A DNA stretch of 64,000 nucleotides from Euryarchaeota archaeon Ods02 (GCA_028751075.1 JAQZDA010000009.1:1-64000), one strand, 5' to 3'. Positions 18,652 to 27,606 are shown, counted from the first letter of the stretch. The notes: generated by a model not told the origin, from the letters alone. Numbers and translations: made by a program.

Positions 18652-19080
18652 CTAGAGCGCCGGTAGGATGCCGAGCCCGAGTCCGTAGCCCCAGGCTTCG
18701 CCGGAGAGGTAGAGGAAGGTGACCGCGCCTCCGAGCAAGGCTGCGTTCTCCACGAACTCCGCCTTCTCCTGCTCTCTCTTCTCACCTTCGTACCTCCAGA
18801 ACCCGTGCATCGCAGGGGTGGCCAACGCGAAGAAAAGTATCAGCATCAGCGACCCTACGTCGGGGTAGGCGCCGGTGACGATGGTCAGCCCCCCCATGAT
18901 GAGGAGGGCGCCGGACAGCAGTATCGCGGTGCGGGGCTCCGGAACTCCTTTCTCACGCGCCTCCGCCTCGAGCAGGTCGGTGTTGAGGAAGTGGTTGACT
19001 CCGGCGAACGCGATGACGCCGCCGAACAGCAAGCGGCCGACCAGCAGTACCTCTGCGCCGAACAGTAGGTCGAAAGTCAT
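18652..19080 (-). CDS. DoxX-family membrane protein
   Basis: A 142-residue protein with four hydrophobic helices. The N-terminal GRLLFGGVIAFAGVNHFLNT and the following LLSGALLIMGGLTIVTG fit the DoxX family, whose members associate with thiol or quinone redox systems in some organisms. The exact role here is unknown. It is divergent from another DoxX-like gene at 19236. Confidence 0.72.
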   Translation of the reverse strand: MTFDLLFGAEVLLVGRLLFGGVIAFAGVNHFLNTDLLEAEAREKGVPEPRTAILLSGALLIMGGLTIVTGAYPDVGSLMLILFFALATPAMHGFWRYEGEKREQEKAEFVENAALLGGAVTFLYLSGEAWGYGLGLGILPAL

Positions 19081-19235
19081 GTTGGTCTCTTGGAACCTCG
19101 TTTAATTCTGAAGGGGCTTCAGCTTTCGCACTTGACGTCGGGGCTGACGCAGGCTACAGATGGCTTCGACGTTCGACTGGATGAGCTGTTGCGACCATCG
19201 AAGCTTCTATATACTGGGTTCCACGACACCACCAC

Positions 19236-19703
19236 GTGGACAGGATAAACAACACAACAGTGGTGGATAGCTGGGGTGAGGGATTCGAGCGTGCAGACTC
19301 GAAGATAGCCACGACGATGGAGGAGCTCGGGTTGCCCGTGCTCCGCCTCGCCATAGCCGTGGTTTTCGTCTGGTTCGGCGCGCTGAAGCTCCTCGGCGTC
19401 AGCCCCGCCGGCGAACTCGTCGCCGAGACCGTCTACTGGGTGCCGCCCGAGCTCTTCGTCCCGGTTCTCGGCGTCTGGGAGGTCGCTATAGGGCTCTGCC
19501 TGCTCTACCGACCCCTCCTACGTCTCGGCATCCTCCTGCTGTTCCTGCAGATGCCCGGCACCTTCCTGCCGCTCGTCATCCTTCCCGAGGTCACCTTCGA
19601 AACCTTCCCCCACGCGCTCACCGTGGAAGGCCAGTACATCGTCAAGAACCTCGTGATAATCGGCGCCGCGCTCGTCGTCGGCGGAACCGTGCGCGACGAC
19701 TGA
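19236..19703 (+). CDS. DoxX-like membrane protein
   Basis: A 155-residue protein with a polar N-terminus of about 30 residues and four hydrophobic helices. LRLAIAVVFVWFGALKLLGV and LGVWEVAIGLCLLYRPLLRL are typical of DoxX/YkgB-like proteins. It starts at a GTG at 19236; no ATG is close. It lies directly upstream of the leuA promoter but is probably transcribed separately, since leuA has its own TATA-like element. Function unknown. Confidence 0.65.
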   Translation: MDRINNTTVVDSWGEGFERADSKIATTMEELGLPVLRLAIAVVFVWFGALKLLGVSPAGELVAETVYWVPPELFVPVLGVWEVAIGLCLLYRPLLRLGILLLFLQMPGTFLPLVILPEVTFETFPHALTVEGQYIVKNLVIIGAALVVGGTVRDD

Positions 19704-19778
19704 AACCGGGTGGAGCCAACGTGAAAGCCTCCGGTAGCGTCCCTGTCAAGGTCTCACGAAGCCACGACCCACCGACAC

Positions 19779-19812
19779 CCTTAAGTCATCCAGATGAGTG
19801 ATTGAAACTACG
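19779..19812 (+). promoter_or_regulatory. leuA promoter
   Basis: A TATA-like cccttaag at 19778-19785 places transcription start near 19808-19813, exactly at the ATG at 19813. That fits a leaderless haloarchaeal mRNA whose first codon is in the frame of the 27-codon leader ORF rather than in the leuA frame. Confidence 0.55.
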
Positions 19813-19896
19813 ATGAGTCGAGACAACGACGACGCCGCCGACGGTGATGACTTTGTATTCGAATCCCGGGAAAGGGATCGTTTTTTGGGAGCATGA
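19813..19896 (+). CDS. 27-codon leader ORF, or leuA N-terminus in another frame
   Basis: ATG at 19813 opens a 27-residue frame (MSRDNDDAADGDDF to FLGA) ending in TGA at 19894-19896, overlapping the start of leuA in a different frame. It has no Shine-Dalgarno but sits at the predicted transcription start. Skipping one base in the T6 run at 19881-19886 joins it to the leuA frame, giving RDRFW-EHDVSSARIFDTTLRDGEQ, similar to the N-terminal lead-in I remember from haloarchaeal leuA proteins. It may be a regulatory leader peptide, a +1 frameshift site, or a sequence error. Confidence 0.5.
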   Translation: MSRDNDDAADGDDFVFESRERDRFLGA

Positions 19897-21430
19897 CGTA
19901 AGCTCCGCCCGGATATTCGACACGACGCTGCGTGACGGAGAGCAGTCGCCAGGCACGTCCTTCAGCCACGACGACAAGATACGTATCGCCGACAAGCTCG
20001 ACGAGATGGGCGTCCACGTCATCGAAGCAGGGTTCCCCATCAACAGCGACGAGGAGTTCCAAGCGGTCGAAGAGATCGCAGACCGATGCAGCACCGACGT
20101 ATGCGGACTCGCAAGGGTCAACGAAGCCGACCTCGACGCAGCGATGGACGCCGAGGTCGACCTCGTCCACACCTTCGTGTCGTCGAGCGAGATACAGATA
20201 GAGAAGAGCCTCGACAGCAGCCGCGAAGAGGTGCTCGAGCTCACGCGGGACGCCGTCGAACACGTGAAGGACCACGGATTCGACTGCATGTTCAGTCCGA
20301 TGGACGCCACACGCACGGAGTTCAGCTACCTCGCCGACATCGTACAGGAGGCCGCCGACGCCGGCGCCGACATCGTCAACATACCCGACACCGTCGGCGT
20401 CATCCGTCCGACCGCGATGCACCGGCTGATATCCGCGCTGAAGGACGAGGTAGACGTCCCCTACGACGTCCACACCCACGACGACTTCGGGCTCGCCGCC
20501 GCCAACGCCCTCGCGGGGCTGGAAGCCGGCGCCGTCCAGTGTCAGGTAAGCGTCAACGGCATCGGCGAACGCGCCGGCAACGCAGCGCTCGAAGAGGTCG
20601 TGATGAGTCTGGAGAGCATCTACGACGTCGACACAGGCATCGACACCACGGAGATATACGACCTCTCGAAGACCGTGGAAAGACTGAGCGGCATCCCGCT
20701 TCCGCAGAACAAACCCATCGTCGGCTCGAACGCCTTCAGCCACGAGAGCGGCATCCACGCCGCCGGAGTCATCGAAGACAGCTCGACGTTCGAACCCGGT
20801 ATCATGACGCCGGAGATGGTGGGACACGAACGCAGGCTCGTGATGGGCAAGCACACCGGTCGCCACAGCGTAAGGGAGACCCTCGAGGAAGCAGGGTACA
20901 GCCCCACTGACGACGACGTCGCCGAGATCACGAAGCGCGTGAAGTCGATGGGTGGGAAGGGCAAACGCGTCAGCGACAACGACGTCCACGCCATCGCCGA
21001 AAGCGTGATGTCCAGCGTCCCCGCGTCGGAGAAGACCGTCGACATGAAGGAGGTGAACGTCTCCACCGGCAACGACCGCACGCCGATGGCGTCGGTGAAG
21101 GTCGACGTCGACGGCGAGGAGAAAGTCGACGCCGGAGTCGGCGTCGGACCCGTCGACGCCGCGATGACCGCGGTCCGGAGCATCATGGGTGAGGACTACG
21201 ACGTCGAGATAACGGACTTCCACATCGACGCCATCAGCGGCGGAAGCGACGCCGTCGCCAACGTCTACGTAGGCGTCGAAAGCGACGGATACGAGGCGAA
21301 CGCCAACGCGTCCAGCGAGGACATCACCGTCGCCTCCGTCGAGGCGCTCGTCGACGCCGTCAACCACGTCGTCAGGAAGAAAGCACGCGGAGACGACGGA
21401 CCTAAGACCAAGGAGACCACAGGACCATGA
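19847..21430 (+). CDS. leuA: 2-isopropylmalate / citramalate synthase
   Basis: A 527-residue DRE-TIM metallolyase condensing acetyl-CoA with 2-oxoisovalerate (leucine) or pyruvate (citramalate route to isoleucine). ARIFDTTLRDGEQSPGTSFS opens the barrel; VHTHDDFGLAAANALAGLEA near residue 210 holds the metal-binding HTHDD; QVSVNGIGERAGNAALEEVV follows; and residues about 390-510 form the C-terminal LeuA dimer regulatory domain. IPMS and citramalate synthase cannot be told apart by eye. The in-frame start is uncertain: ATG 19847 or GTG 19844 lacks a ribosome-binding site and lies 34 bases inside the predicted transcript (see leader). It overlaps the micro-ORF at 21427 by four bases. Confidence 0.92.
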   Translation: MTLYSNPGKGIVFWEHDVSSARIFDTTLRDGEQSPGTSFSHDDKIRIADKLDEMGVHVIEAGFPINSDEEFQAVEEIADRCSTDVCGLARVNEADLDAAMDAEVDLVHTFVSSSEIQIEKSLDSSREEVLELTRDAVEHVKDHGFDCMFSPMDATRTEFSYLADIVQEAADAGADIVNIPDTVGVIRPTAMHRLISALKDEVDVPYDVHTHDDFGLAAANALAGLEAGAVQCQVSVNGIGERAGNAALEEVVMSLESIYDVDTGIDTTEIYDLSKTVERLSGIPLPQNKPIVGSNAFSHESGIHAAGVIEDSSTFEPGIMTPEMVGHERRLVMGKHTGRHSVRETLEEAGYSPTDDDVAEITKRVKSMGGKGKRVSDNDVHAIAESVMSSVPASEKTVDMKEVNVSTGNDRTPMASVKVDVDGEEKVDAGVGVGPVDAAMTAVRSIMGEDYDVEITDFHIDAISGGSDAVANVYVGVESDGYEANANASSEDITVASVEALVDAVNHVVRKKARGDDGPKTKETTGP

Positions 21431-21552
21431 AAGAACAGAAAGAGATGACCGAAGAAACAACAGATCGACCGACTGCGGAGACCGACGGCGGCGACGACGC
21501 CTGGCGGGGCAGCCGAGACCTCAGATACAGCTTCGAGATGGAGGAACCATGA
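21427..21552 (+). CDS. 41-residue micro-ORF between leuA and ilvB
   Basis: A small frame coupled by ATGA overlaps to both neighbours: its ATG overlaps the leuA stop and its TGA overlaps the ilvB ATG. The product (MKEQKEMTEETTDRPTAETD at the N-terminus, then GGDDAWRGSRDLRYSFEMEEP) is acidic and probably disordered at the start. The exact double overlap argues that it is translated. I recall small hypothetical genes in the same position in other haloarchaeal leuA-ilvB clusters, but cannot confirm homology. Confidence 0.55.
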   Translation: MKEQKEMTEETTDRPTAETDGGDDAWRGSRDLRYSFEMEEP

Positions 21553-23294
21553 GCAAGAGCACCAGCGACGCCGACGCCGAAGAAGGCAGACGCGAACGGA
21601 AGGGCGCGGAGGCGCTCGTCGAAGGCCTGAAGCAGGAGGGCGTCGACACGATGTTCGGCATCACCGGCGGCGCCATCATGCCCGTCTACGACGTCCTCTA
21701 CGACGACGAAGACGTCGACCACGTGATGATGGGGCACGAGCAGGGTGCGACGCACGCCGCCGAAGGTTACAACACCGTAACAGGTCGTCCGGGCGTCTGC
21801 ATGGCGACCAGCGGCCCCGGCGCCACCAACCTAGTCACCGGCCTCGCCGACGCTGACATGGACAGCCGCGCCCTCATAGCTATCGCCGGCCAGGTGCCCA
21901 CGGACATGATAGGTAACGACGCCTTCCAGGAGACCGACACACGCGGCGTCACCATGCCCATCACCAAACACAACTACCTCATCAAGGACGAGGACGACGT
22001 CCCCGACACCGTTCAGGAGGCGTTCTACATCACCTCGACGGGGCGGCCGTCACCCGTGGTCTTAGACGTCCCCAAGGACGTCTCGAAGAACACCACCGAC
22101 GCAGTCCGCGGTGAGCTCGACGTCGAAGGCTACAGCCCCAACTACGAAGGCCACCCCCGTCAGATAGAGAAAGCCGCGGAGAAGATAGAAGAGGCGGAGA
22201 AACCCCTTATCTTCGCCGGCGGAGGCGCCGTCATCAGCGAAGCCAGTCCCGAAGTAAGGGAGCTAGCGATGGAGAACGACATCCCCGTCACCACCAGCCT
22301 CATGGGTCTCGGAGTGTTCCCCGAGGACCACGAGCTATCTCTGGAGATGCTGGGGATGCACGGCACCGGATACGCCAACCGCGCAGTCACCGAGTGCGAC
22401 CTCCTGGTCGGCATAGGAGTCAGGTTCGACGACCGCGCCACCGGCAAGATAGAATCCTTCGCGCCGAAAGCCGAGGTCATCCACGTAGACATCGACCCCA
22501 GCGAGATAAGCAAGAACATCCACGCCAACGTCCCCATCGTCGGAGACGCGAAGAACGTCGTCGGCGACATCAACGAAGCGATGAGGGACCGCGACAGCCC
22601 CGATACCGAGAGCTGGCTCGACACCATCGACGACTGGAAGCAAAAGTACCCCAATGAGTACGAACAGGACGGCGACGACCTCAAACCCCAGTACGTCATC
22701 GAACAGCTCGACGAGCTGACACCCGACGACACCATCGTCTGCACCGGCGTCGGCCAGCATCAGATGTGGGCGGCCCAGTGGTACACGTACACGGAACCCC
22801 GCACCTGGGTCACCAGCGGCGGCCTCGGCACCATGGGATGCGGACTCCCCATGACCATCGGCGCGAAGCTAGGTGCACCCGATCAGGAGGTCGTCTGCAT
22901 CGACGGCGACGGCTCGTTCCTCATGACCGTGCAGGAGCTGACGACCGCAGTCCGCGAGGAGCTGGACTTCACCCTCGTCATCATCAACAACTACTACATG
23001 GGCATGGTCCGGCAGTGGCAGGAGCTGTTCCACGACGAAAGATACGCCGAAAGCGACCTCCCGCATCTCCCGCGTTTCGACGAGATAGCGGAGGCGTTCG
23101 GCGCTCGAGGATGGAGACTAGAGGACGAGGAAGACGTCGAAGACGTGCTCGAGGAAGCACTGGAGTACGACGGCCCCAGCGTCATCGACGCCATCATCGA
23201 CCCCTACGAGAACGTCTTCCCGATGGTGCCCGCCGGCAGCGGCAACGACGAGTTCATCATGGGTAAAGGCAGCCAGGGAAGCAGGATAAGCTAA
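21549..23294 (+). CDS. ilvB: Acetolactate synthase, large subunit
   Basis: A 581-residue thiamine-diphosphate enzyme joining two pyruvates (valine/leucine) or pyruvate and 2-oxobutyrate (isoleucine). The catalytic glutamate motif MGHEQGATHAAEGY is near residue 59; MATSGPGATNLVTGLADA follows; the FAD-binding region spans about 200-360; and the ThDP/Mg2+ motif GDGSFLMTVQELTTA with NNYYMGM is near 455. A 20-residue acidic N-terminal extension precedes the core. It overlaps the micro-ORF by four bases, and ilvN follows 11 bases after its stop, an operon. Confidence 0.96.
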   Translation: MSKSTSDADAEEGRRERKGAEALVEGLKQEGVDTMFGITGGAIMPVYDVLYDDEDVDHVMMGHEQGATHAAEGYNTVTGRPGVCMATSGPGATNLVTGLADADMDSRALIAIAGQVPTDMIGNDAFQETDTRGVTMPITKHNYLIKDEDDVPDTVQEAFYITSTGRPSPVVLDVPKDVSKNTTDAVRGELDVEGYSPNYEGHPRQIEKAAEKIEEAEKPLIFAGGGAVISEASPEVRELAMENDIPVTTSLMGLGVFPEDHELSLEMLGMHGTGYANRAVTECDLLVGIGVRFDDRATGKIESFAPKAEVIHVDIDPSEISKNIHANVPIVGDAKNVVGDINEAMRDRDSPDTESWLDTIDDWKQKYPNEYEQDGDDLKPQYVIEQLDELTPDDTIVCTGVGQHQMWAAQWYTYTEPRTWVTSGGLGTMGCGLPMTIGAKLGAPDQEVVCIDGDGSFLMTVQELTTAVREELDFTLVIINNYYMGMVRQWQELFHDERYAESDLPHLPRFDEIAEAFGARGWRLEDEEDVEDVLEEALEYDGPSVIDAIIDPYENVFPMVPAGSGNDEFIMGKGSQGSRIS

Positions 23295-23305
23295 GGTGAC
23301 CTAGA

Positions 23306-23872
23306 ATGAGCACAGACACCCCCGCAAGACGTCTGCCCACCGGAGTCCGCGAGGAAGAGGTCCCCCGCGCCGTTGACGAGAACGAACACACCCTCTCGGT
23401 ACTCGTCGAGAACAAACCCGGAGTCCTGTCACGGGTCGCCGGTCTGTTCACACGCCGCAGCTTCAACATCGACTCGCTGGCGGTCGGAGAGACCGAGAAC
23501 CCCGACTACAGCCGGATGACCATCGTCGTCACCGGCGACGACCCCACCGTCGAACAGGTGATGAAGCAGCTGAACACCCTGATACCCGTCATCAAGGTCA
23601 GCAACCTCACCGACGACGAATCTGTCGACCGAGAGCTCGCGATGGTGAAGGTCGCGGCGTCGCCCGAAGACCGCAACGAGATAATGCAGATAGCGGAGAC
23701 CTTCCGCGCCGACATCGTCGACATGGGCCGCGACACCGTCGTCATCGAAGCCAGCGGCGACACCGAGAAAGTGGAGGCCCTGTTCGACATGCTCCGACAG
23801 TACGGAATCAAGGAGACCGTACGCACCGGCCGCATCAGCCTCGTAAGAGGCGAGAAGAGTACGGAAGACTGA
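23306..23872 (+). CDS. ilvN: Acetolactate synthase, small (regulatory) subunit
   Basis: A 188-residue regulatory partner of IlvB. An N-terminal ACT domain begins at HTLSVLVENKPGVLSRVAGL (near residue 30), with RRSFNIDSLAVGETENPDYS binding the feedback amino acid, usually valine. The C-terminal ALS_ss domain (about 110-185) includes DMGRDTVVIEASGDTEKVEA. Residues 1-28 are an extra N-terminal extension. The gene follows ilvB by 11 bases and is the last of this transcription unit before the antisense DUF433 gene. Confidence 0.95.
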   Translation: MSTDTPARRLPTGVREEEVPRAVDENEHTLSVLVENKPGVLSRVAGLFTRRSFNIDSLAVGETENPDYSRMTIVVTGDDPTVEQVMKQLNTLIPVIKVSNLTDDESVDRELAMVKVAASPEDRNEIMQIAETFRADIVDMGRDTVVIEASGDTEKVEALFDMLRQYGIKETVRTGRISLVRGEKSTED

Positions 23873-23952
23873 CGGTCACTGTCAACTGAAAGCGTCTCTG
23901 GAGTCTGTTACGTCGAAAGGATTCGCCGGCACCGCTTGCAGGTGGATTCGTT

Positions 23953-24225
23953 CTAGACTAGGTCTTCAGGGGTTCGAACGACGGATGCGTCTTCAGGAAC
24001 AGACCGTCTTTCGGCCTGTATCTGCCGCATCTCCTCGGAGTTGTCGTAGTAGTACACGAGGGCGCGGTGGACGTCCGCTATCTCGAGGTCGTAGTCGGCG
24101 GCGACCTGTTCAGGGGATGCACCGGCGTCGACCACTCGCTTTACGATATGATGGACGCCGATACGCCTGCCTTCTATTCTGGGTGCACCACCTAAGGTAT
24201 CTTCCGTCGATACTATACTGGCCAT
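23953..24225 (-). CDS. DUF433-family protein (VapB45-like antitoxin)
   Basis: A 90-residue protein. GGAPRIEGRRIGVHHIVKRV near residue 12 and the helix-turn-helix-like AGASPEQVAADYDLEIADV, followed by ALVYYYDNSEEM, are typical of DUF433. Members often act as antitoxins for DUF5615 PIN-like toxins, but no partner is visible: downstream is the 3' end of ilvN on the other strand. It is inserted antisense between ilvN and ilvC, splitting the ilv operon, and shares a divergent intergenic region with ilvC. Confidence 0.82.
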   Translation of the reverse strand: MASIVSTEDTLGGAPRIEGRRIGVHHIVKRVVDAGASPEQVAADYDLEIADVHRALVYYYDNSEEMRQIQAERRSVPEDASVVRTPEDLV

Positions 24226-24350
24226 CGGTATGACAGTAGGTTCTTCACGAGTATAAAACCGAGGTGAGTATTCGCCGGTCAGGTGGTTCGGTCCCCGTAC
24301 TCTGACTGTAATCCAGTGGAACCTTTCTCCGTCTCTGAACCGGAACCGGA

Positions 24351-24384
24351 TAACCTTTTACCGCCGAATTACTCTTGAGACTTA
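24351..24384 (+). promoter_or_regulatory. ilvC promoter
   Basis: The TATA-like acctttta at 24353-24360 lies 25-32 bases before the ilvC ATG, fitting leaderless transcription. It shows that ilvC is expressed independently of ilvBN, from which it is separated by the antisense DUF433 gene. Confidence 0.5.
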
Positions 24385-25386
24385 ATGACCGAGATAGAGC
24401 CACTGTACGACGAAGACGCCGACAGCAGCTACATAGATAGCAAGAAGGTCGCGGTCATCGGGTACGGCAGCCAGGGACACGCGCAGGCGCGGAACCTCGC
24501 GGACAGCGGTGTCGACGTCGTCGTCGGCCTCCGCGAAGGAAGTTCCAGCCGGGAGGACGCCGAGAGCCACGGATTAGACGTAGCCACTCCGGCTGACGCC
24601 GCCGCGGAGGCTGACGTCGTCCAGATGCTGATCCCCGACACCCTGCAGCCCGACGTCTACGAAAGCGAGATAGAGCAGGGTCTCGACGATGGCGACGCCC
24701 TGATGTTCAGCCACGGCTTCAACATTCATTTCGACCAGATCCGGCCGCCGGAATACGTCGACGTCCTCATGGTCGCGCCCAAGAGTCCAGGCGACCTCGT
24801 CCGCCGGAACTACGAGCGCGGTGAAGGCACCCCCGGCCTGCTGGCGGTCGAGCAGGATTACACCGGTGAAGCCCACGACCTCGGGTTAGCGTACGCGCAG
24901 GCTATCGGCTGCACCCGCAGCGGAGTCATCGAGACCTCGTTCCGCGAGGAGACGGAGACCGATCTGTTCGGCGAGCAGGCGATACTCTGCGGCGGCACCA
25001 GCGCGTTGATCAAAGCTTCCTTCGAGACTCTAGTTGACGCCGGCTACAGTCCGGAGATGGCGTACTTCGAGTGCGCGAACGAGCTGAAGCTCATCGTCGA
25101 CCTCATCTACGAGGGCGGGCTCACTGGGATGCGTGACAACGTCAGCGACACCGCGGAGTACGGCGACCTAACCCGTGGCCCCCGCGTCATCGACGACCAC
25201 GTGCAGGAGAACCTCGAGGAGGTGCTGGAGGAGGTGCAGAGCGGGGAGTTCGCGCGCGAGTGGATAAACGAGAACCAGGCGAACCGACCGAGCTACAACC
25301 AGCTGAAGGAACGGGACGAGGAGCACCTCATCGAGGACGTCGGCGAGGAGCTGCGTGACCTGATGACGTGGGCGGACGAAGAGTAA
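24385..25386 (+). CDS. ilvC: Ketol-acid reductoisomerase
   Basis: A 333-residue class I enzyme that isomerises and reduces 2-acetolactate and 2-aceto-2-hydroxybutyrate with Mg2+ and NAD(P)H. The nucleotide-binding [20 protein letters not shown] is near residue 29, followed by VGLREGSSS whose residues set cofactor preference. The metal-binding segments [20 protein letters not shown] (near 193) and [18 protein letters not shown] (near 231) are intact. Length is standard for the short class I form. It has its own promoter; leuC follows after a 176-base gap with inverted repeats. Confidence 0.97.
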   Translation: MTEIEPLYDEDADSSYIDSKKVAVIGYGSQGHAQARNLADSGVDVVVGLREGSSSREDAESHGLDVATPADAAAEADVVQMLIPDTLQPDVYESEIEQGLDDGDALMFSHGFNIHFDQIRPPEYVDVLMVAPKSPGDLVRRNYERGEGTPGLLAVEQDYTGEAHDLGLAYAQAIGCTRSGVIETSFREETETDLFGEQAILCGGTSALIKASFETLVDAGYSPEMAYFECANELKLIVDLIYEGGLTGMRDNVSDTAEYGDLTRGPRVIDDHVQENLEEVLEEVQSGEFAREWINENQANRPSYNQLKERDEEHLIEDVGEELRDLMTWADEE

Positions 25387-25562
25387 TACAGCAGGTCGGC
25401 CATCGAGCATCCGATGCCGGCCTTCGTCGACCGTCGAACATCCGACGTCGACCACTCTCCGTCGTCGACGCCGGAAACCCCATCGTTCGACGGAGAAAGC
25501 CAACCGCTTAACCCCGTCGAACCCCTACGTAACGGTAAGAACCACGAGACAGGTTAACCAGG
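25387..25562. repeat. Palindromic direct repeats between ilvC and leuC
   Basis: Two related 21-base elements, starting at 25400 (CCATCGAGCATCCGATGCCGG minus its last base is the visible core) and at 25431 (ccgtcgaacatccgacgtcg), lie 31 bases apart. Each is partly self-complementary (CATCG/CGATG and CGTCG/CGACG stems around a short loop), so they could form hairpins or be phased operators. A TATA-like gcttaacc near 25506 may serve leuC. Confidence 0.4.
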
Positions 25563-26972
25563 ATGTCTGAACGCACGCTGTACGACAAGGTATGGGATCG
25601 GCACGCCGTCAAGGAGCTGCCTAACGGACAGACGCAGCTGTTCGTCGGCCTCCACCTCATCCACGAGGTCACGAGCCCGCAGGCTTTCGGCATGATAGAG
25701 GAGAAGGACCTCGACGTCGCGTACCCCGACCGCACGTACGCGACCACGGACCACATAGTGCCGACTCACGACCTGTCGCGGCCGTTCGGCGACGGGCAGG
25801 CGGAGCAGATGATGCAGGAGCTAGAGCAGAACGTCAAGGAGTACGACATCGAGTTCTTCGACCCCGACAGCGGGAAGCAGGGCATCGTCCACGTTATCGG
25901 ACCCGAGCTCGGCCTCACGCAGCCGGGGATGACCATCGCCTGCGGCGACAGCCACACGTCTACGCACGGCGCCTTCGGCAACATCGGAATCGGAATCGGC
26001 ACCAGTCAGATCCGCGACGTCCTCGCCACCCAGTGCATCGCGATGACGAAGAAGGACGTCCGCAGGATAGAGTGGAACGGCAGCCTCGACACCGGAGTCT
26101 ACGCCAAGGACATAGTCCTCAAGATAATCCAGGAGTTAGGCGTCGAAGGCGGCATCGGCTACGTCTACGAGTACGCCGGCGACACCATCGAGGAGCTCGG
26201 CATGGAAGGCAGGATGTCGATCTGCAACATGTCGATAGAGGGCGGCGCCCGAGCGGGGTACGTCAACCCAGACGAGAAGACCTATGACTGGCTGGAGGGA
26301 CGGGAGTACGCGCCCACGGGTGACGCGTGGGAGCGCGCCGTCGAGGACTGGCGGTCTATCACGAGCGACCCCGACGCAGTGTACGACGACGTCGTCAGGT
26401 TCGACGCCGACAGCCTGGAGCCCATAGTGACCTGGGGCATCAACCCCGGACAATCCATCGGCATCAGCGAGACGGTGCCCGACCCCCGCGACATGGAGAG
26501 CGGTGACCGTGCGACGGCGGAGCAGGCGCTCGAACACATGGACCTCGAGCCCGGGCAGATGATGAAGGGCGTGGACGTCGACGTCGCGTTCCTCGGGAGC
26601 TGCACCAACAGCCGCGTCAGCGACCTACGGGAAGCCGTACGGGTCATCGAACGGATGGACGGCGAGGTCGCCGACGGCGTCCGCGCGTTCGTCGTACCCG
26701 GGTCGCAGGGTGTGAAGCGCCGCGCCGAGGAAGAAGGCCTCGACAGGGTGTTCGAGAGCGCGGGCTTCGGATGGCGGGGCGCGGGCTGTTCGATGTGCCT
26801 GGGCATGAACCCCGATCAGCTGGAGGGCCGGGAGCTGTGTGCGTCGTCGTCGAACAGGAACTTCATCGGCCGGCAGGGCAGCAAGGACGGCCGCACCGTG
26901 CTGATGAGTCCCGCGATGGTCGCCGCCGCCGCGATAGAAGGTGAGATAGTCGACGTCAGGGAGGTGCTCTGA
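25563..26972 (+). CDS. leuC: 3-isopropylmalate dehydratase, large subunit
   Basis: A 469-residue [4Fe-4S] aconitase-family subunit isomerising 2- to 3-isopropylmalate (and possibly citramalate). Motifs are [20 protein letters not shown] at the N-terminus, [20 protein letters not shown] near residue 127, and the cluster cysteines CTNSR (near 347) and [12 protein letters not shown] (near 407 and 410). The length is that of the bacterial-type large subunit rather than the shorter archaeal HacA-like type. leuD starts immediately after the stop, so the two subunits are coexpressed. Confidence 0.96.
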   Translation: MSERTLYDKVWDRHAVKELPNGQTQLFVGLHLIHEVTSPQAFGMIEEKDLDVAYPDRTYATTDHIVPTHDLSRPFGDGQAEQMMQELEQNVKEYDIEFFDPDSGKQGIVHVIGPELGLTQPGMTIACGDSHTSTHGAFGNIGIGIGTSQIRDVLATQCIAMTKKDVRRIEWNGSLDTGVYAKDIVLKIIQELGVEGGIGYVYEYAGDTIEELGMEGRMSICNMSIEGGARAGYVNPDEKTYDWLEGREYAPTGDAWERAVEDWRSITSDPDAVYDDVVRFDADSLEPIVTWGINPGQSIGISETVPDPRDMESGDRATAEQALEHMDLEPGQMMKGVDVDVAFLGSCTNSRVSDLREAVRVIERMDGEVADGVRAFVVPGSQGVKRRAEEEGLDRVFESAGFGWRGAGCSMCLGMNPDQLEGRELCASSSNRNFIGRQGSKDGRTVLMSPAMVAAAAIEGEIVDVREVL

Positions 26973-26973
26973 C

Positions 26974-27585
26974 GTGAGCGAACAGGTGACGCCGATAAGA
27001 CGGATCGCCGGCACAGCGGTACCCGTCAGGGGCGACGACATCGACACCGACCGCATAGTGCCCGCGCGGTTCCTGAAGGAGGTGACGTTCGACAACATGG
27101 GCGAGTACGCGTTCTACGACGCCCGCCGCAGCGAAGACGGCAGCCTCAACGACCACCCGTTCAACCACTACACCGGCGCCAACGTGTTGGTCGTCAACGA
27201 GAACTTCGGTTGCGGCTCGTCGCGGGAGCACGCGCCGCAGGCGTTGATGCGGTGGGGTATCGAGGCCGTCGTCGGCGAGTCGTTCGCCGAGATATTCGCC
27301 GACAACTGCACGTCCCTCGGCGTCCCCACCGTCACCCTCCCCGCCGACGACGTCGAGTGGATACAGGACAGGGTGGAGGAGGACCCCGACGTCGCGGTCG
27401 AGGTCGACGTCGAAGACGAGGAGGTCAGGGTCGGCGACCGCACCTTCAAAGCGGACGTCGACCCACAGGAGCGGGAGATGCTCCTGCAGGGCATCTGGGA
27501 CACCACCGCGTTGATGCGGAGCAACATGGACCTCGTAGAGGAGGTCTACGAACGACTGCCGTACACCAGCGGGTACGAGGAGTGA
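26974..27585 (+). CDS. leuD: 3-isopropylmalate dehydratase, small subunit
   Basis: A 203-residue swivel subunit that completes the active site with LeuC. The GDDIDTDRIVPARFLKEVTF stretch near residue 19 and the active-site NENFGCGSSREHAPQALM near 69 are diagnostic. Length matches the bacterial-type LeuD. It starts at a GTG one base after the leuC stop, so translational coupling is likely. A hairpin at 27585-27606 right after the stop may end the transcript. Confidence 0.96.
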   Translation: MSEQVTPIRRIAGTAVPVRGDDIDTDRIVPARFLKEVTFDNMGEYAFYDARRSEDGSLNDHPFNHYTGANVLVVNENFGCGSSREHAPQALMRWGIEAVVGESFAEIFADNCTSLGVPTVTLPADDVEWIQDRVEEDPDVAVEVDVEDEEVRVGDRTFKADVDPQEREMLLQGIWDTTALMRSNMDLVEEVYERLPYTSGYEE

Positions 27586-27606
27586 AGGTCAGAAGCTGAC
27601 AACCTT
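27585..27606 (+). terminator. Hairpin after leuD
   Basis: AAGG-GTCAG-like sequence folds as stem GTCAG/CTGAC with an AAG loop (27588-27600), extended by AAGG and CCTT across a two-base AA bulge, and followed by a pyrimidine-rich stretch. It overlaps the leuD stop codon. It could terminate the leuCD transcript or simply separate it from the toxin-antitoxin promoter. Confidence 0.4.

Noticed and set aside
19879-19890. A classical -1 slippery site at leuA
   Set aside because: The frames differ by +1 (or -2), so a -1 slip at the T run would not reach the leuA frame.
19808-21460. A 550-residue minus-strand frame across leuA
   Set aside because: It is antisense to a gene with full enzyme motifs and its composition (His/Val/Asp repeats) is typical of the reverse complement of GC-rich coding DNA.
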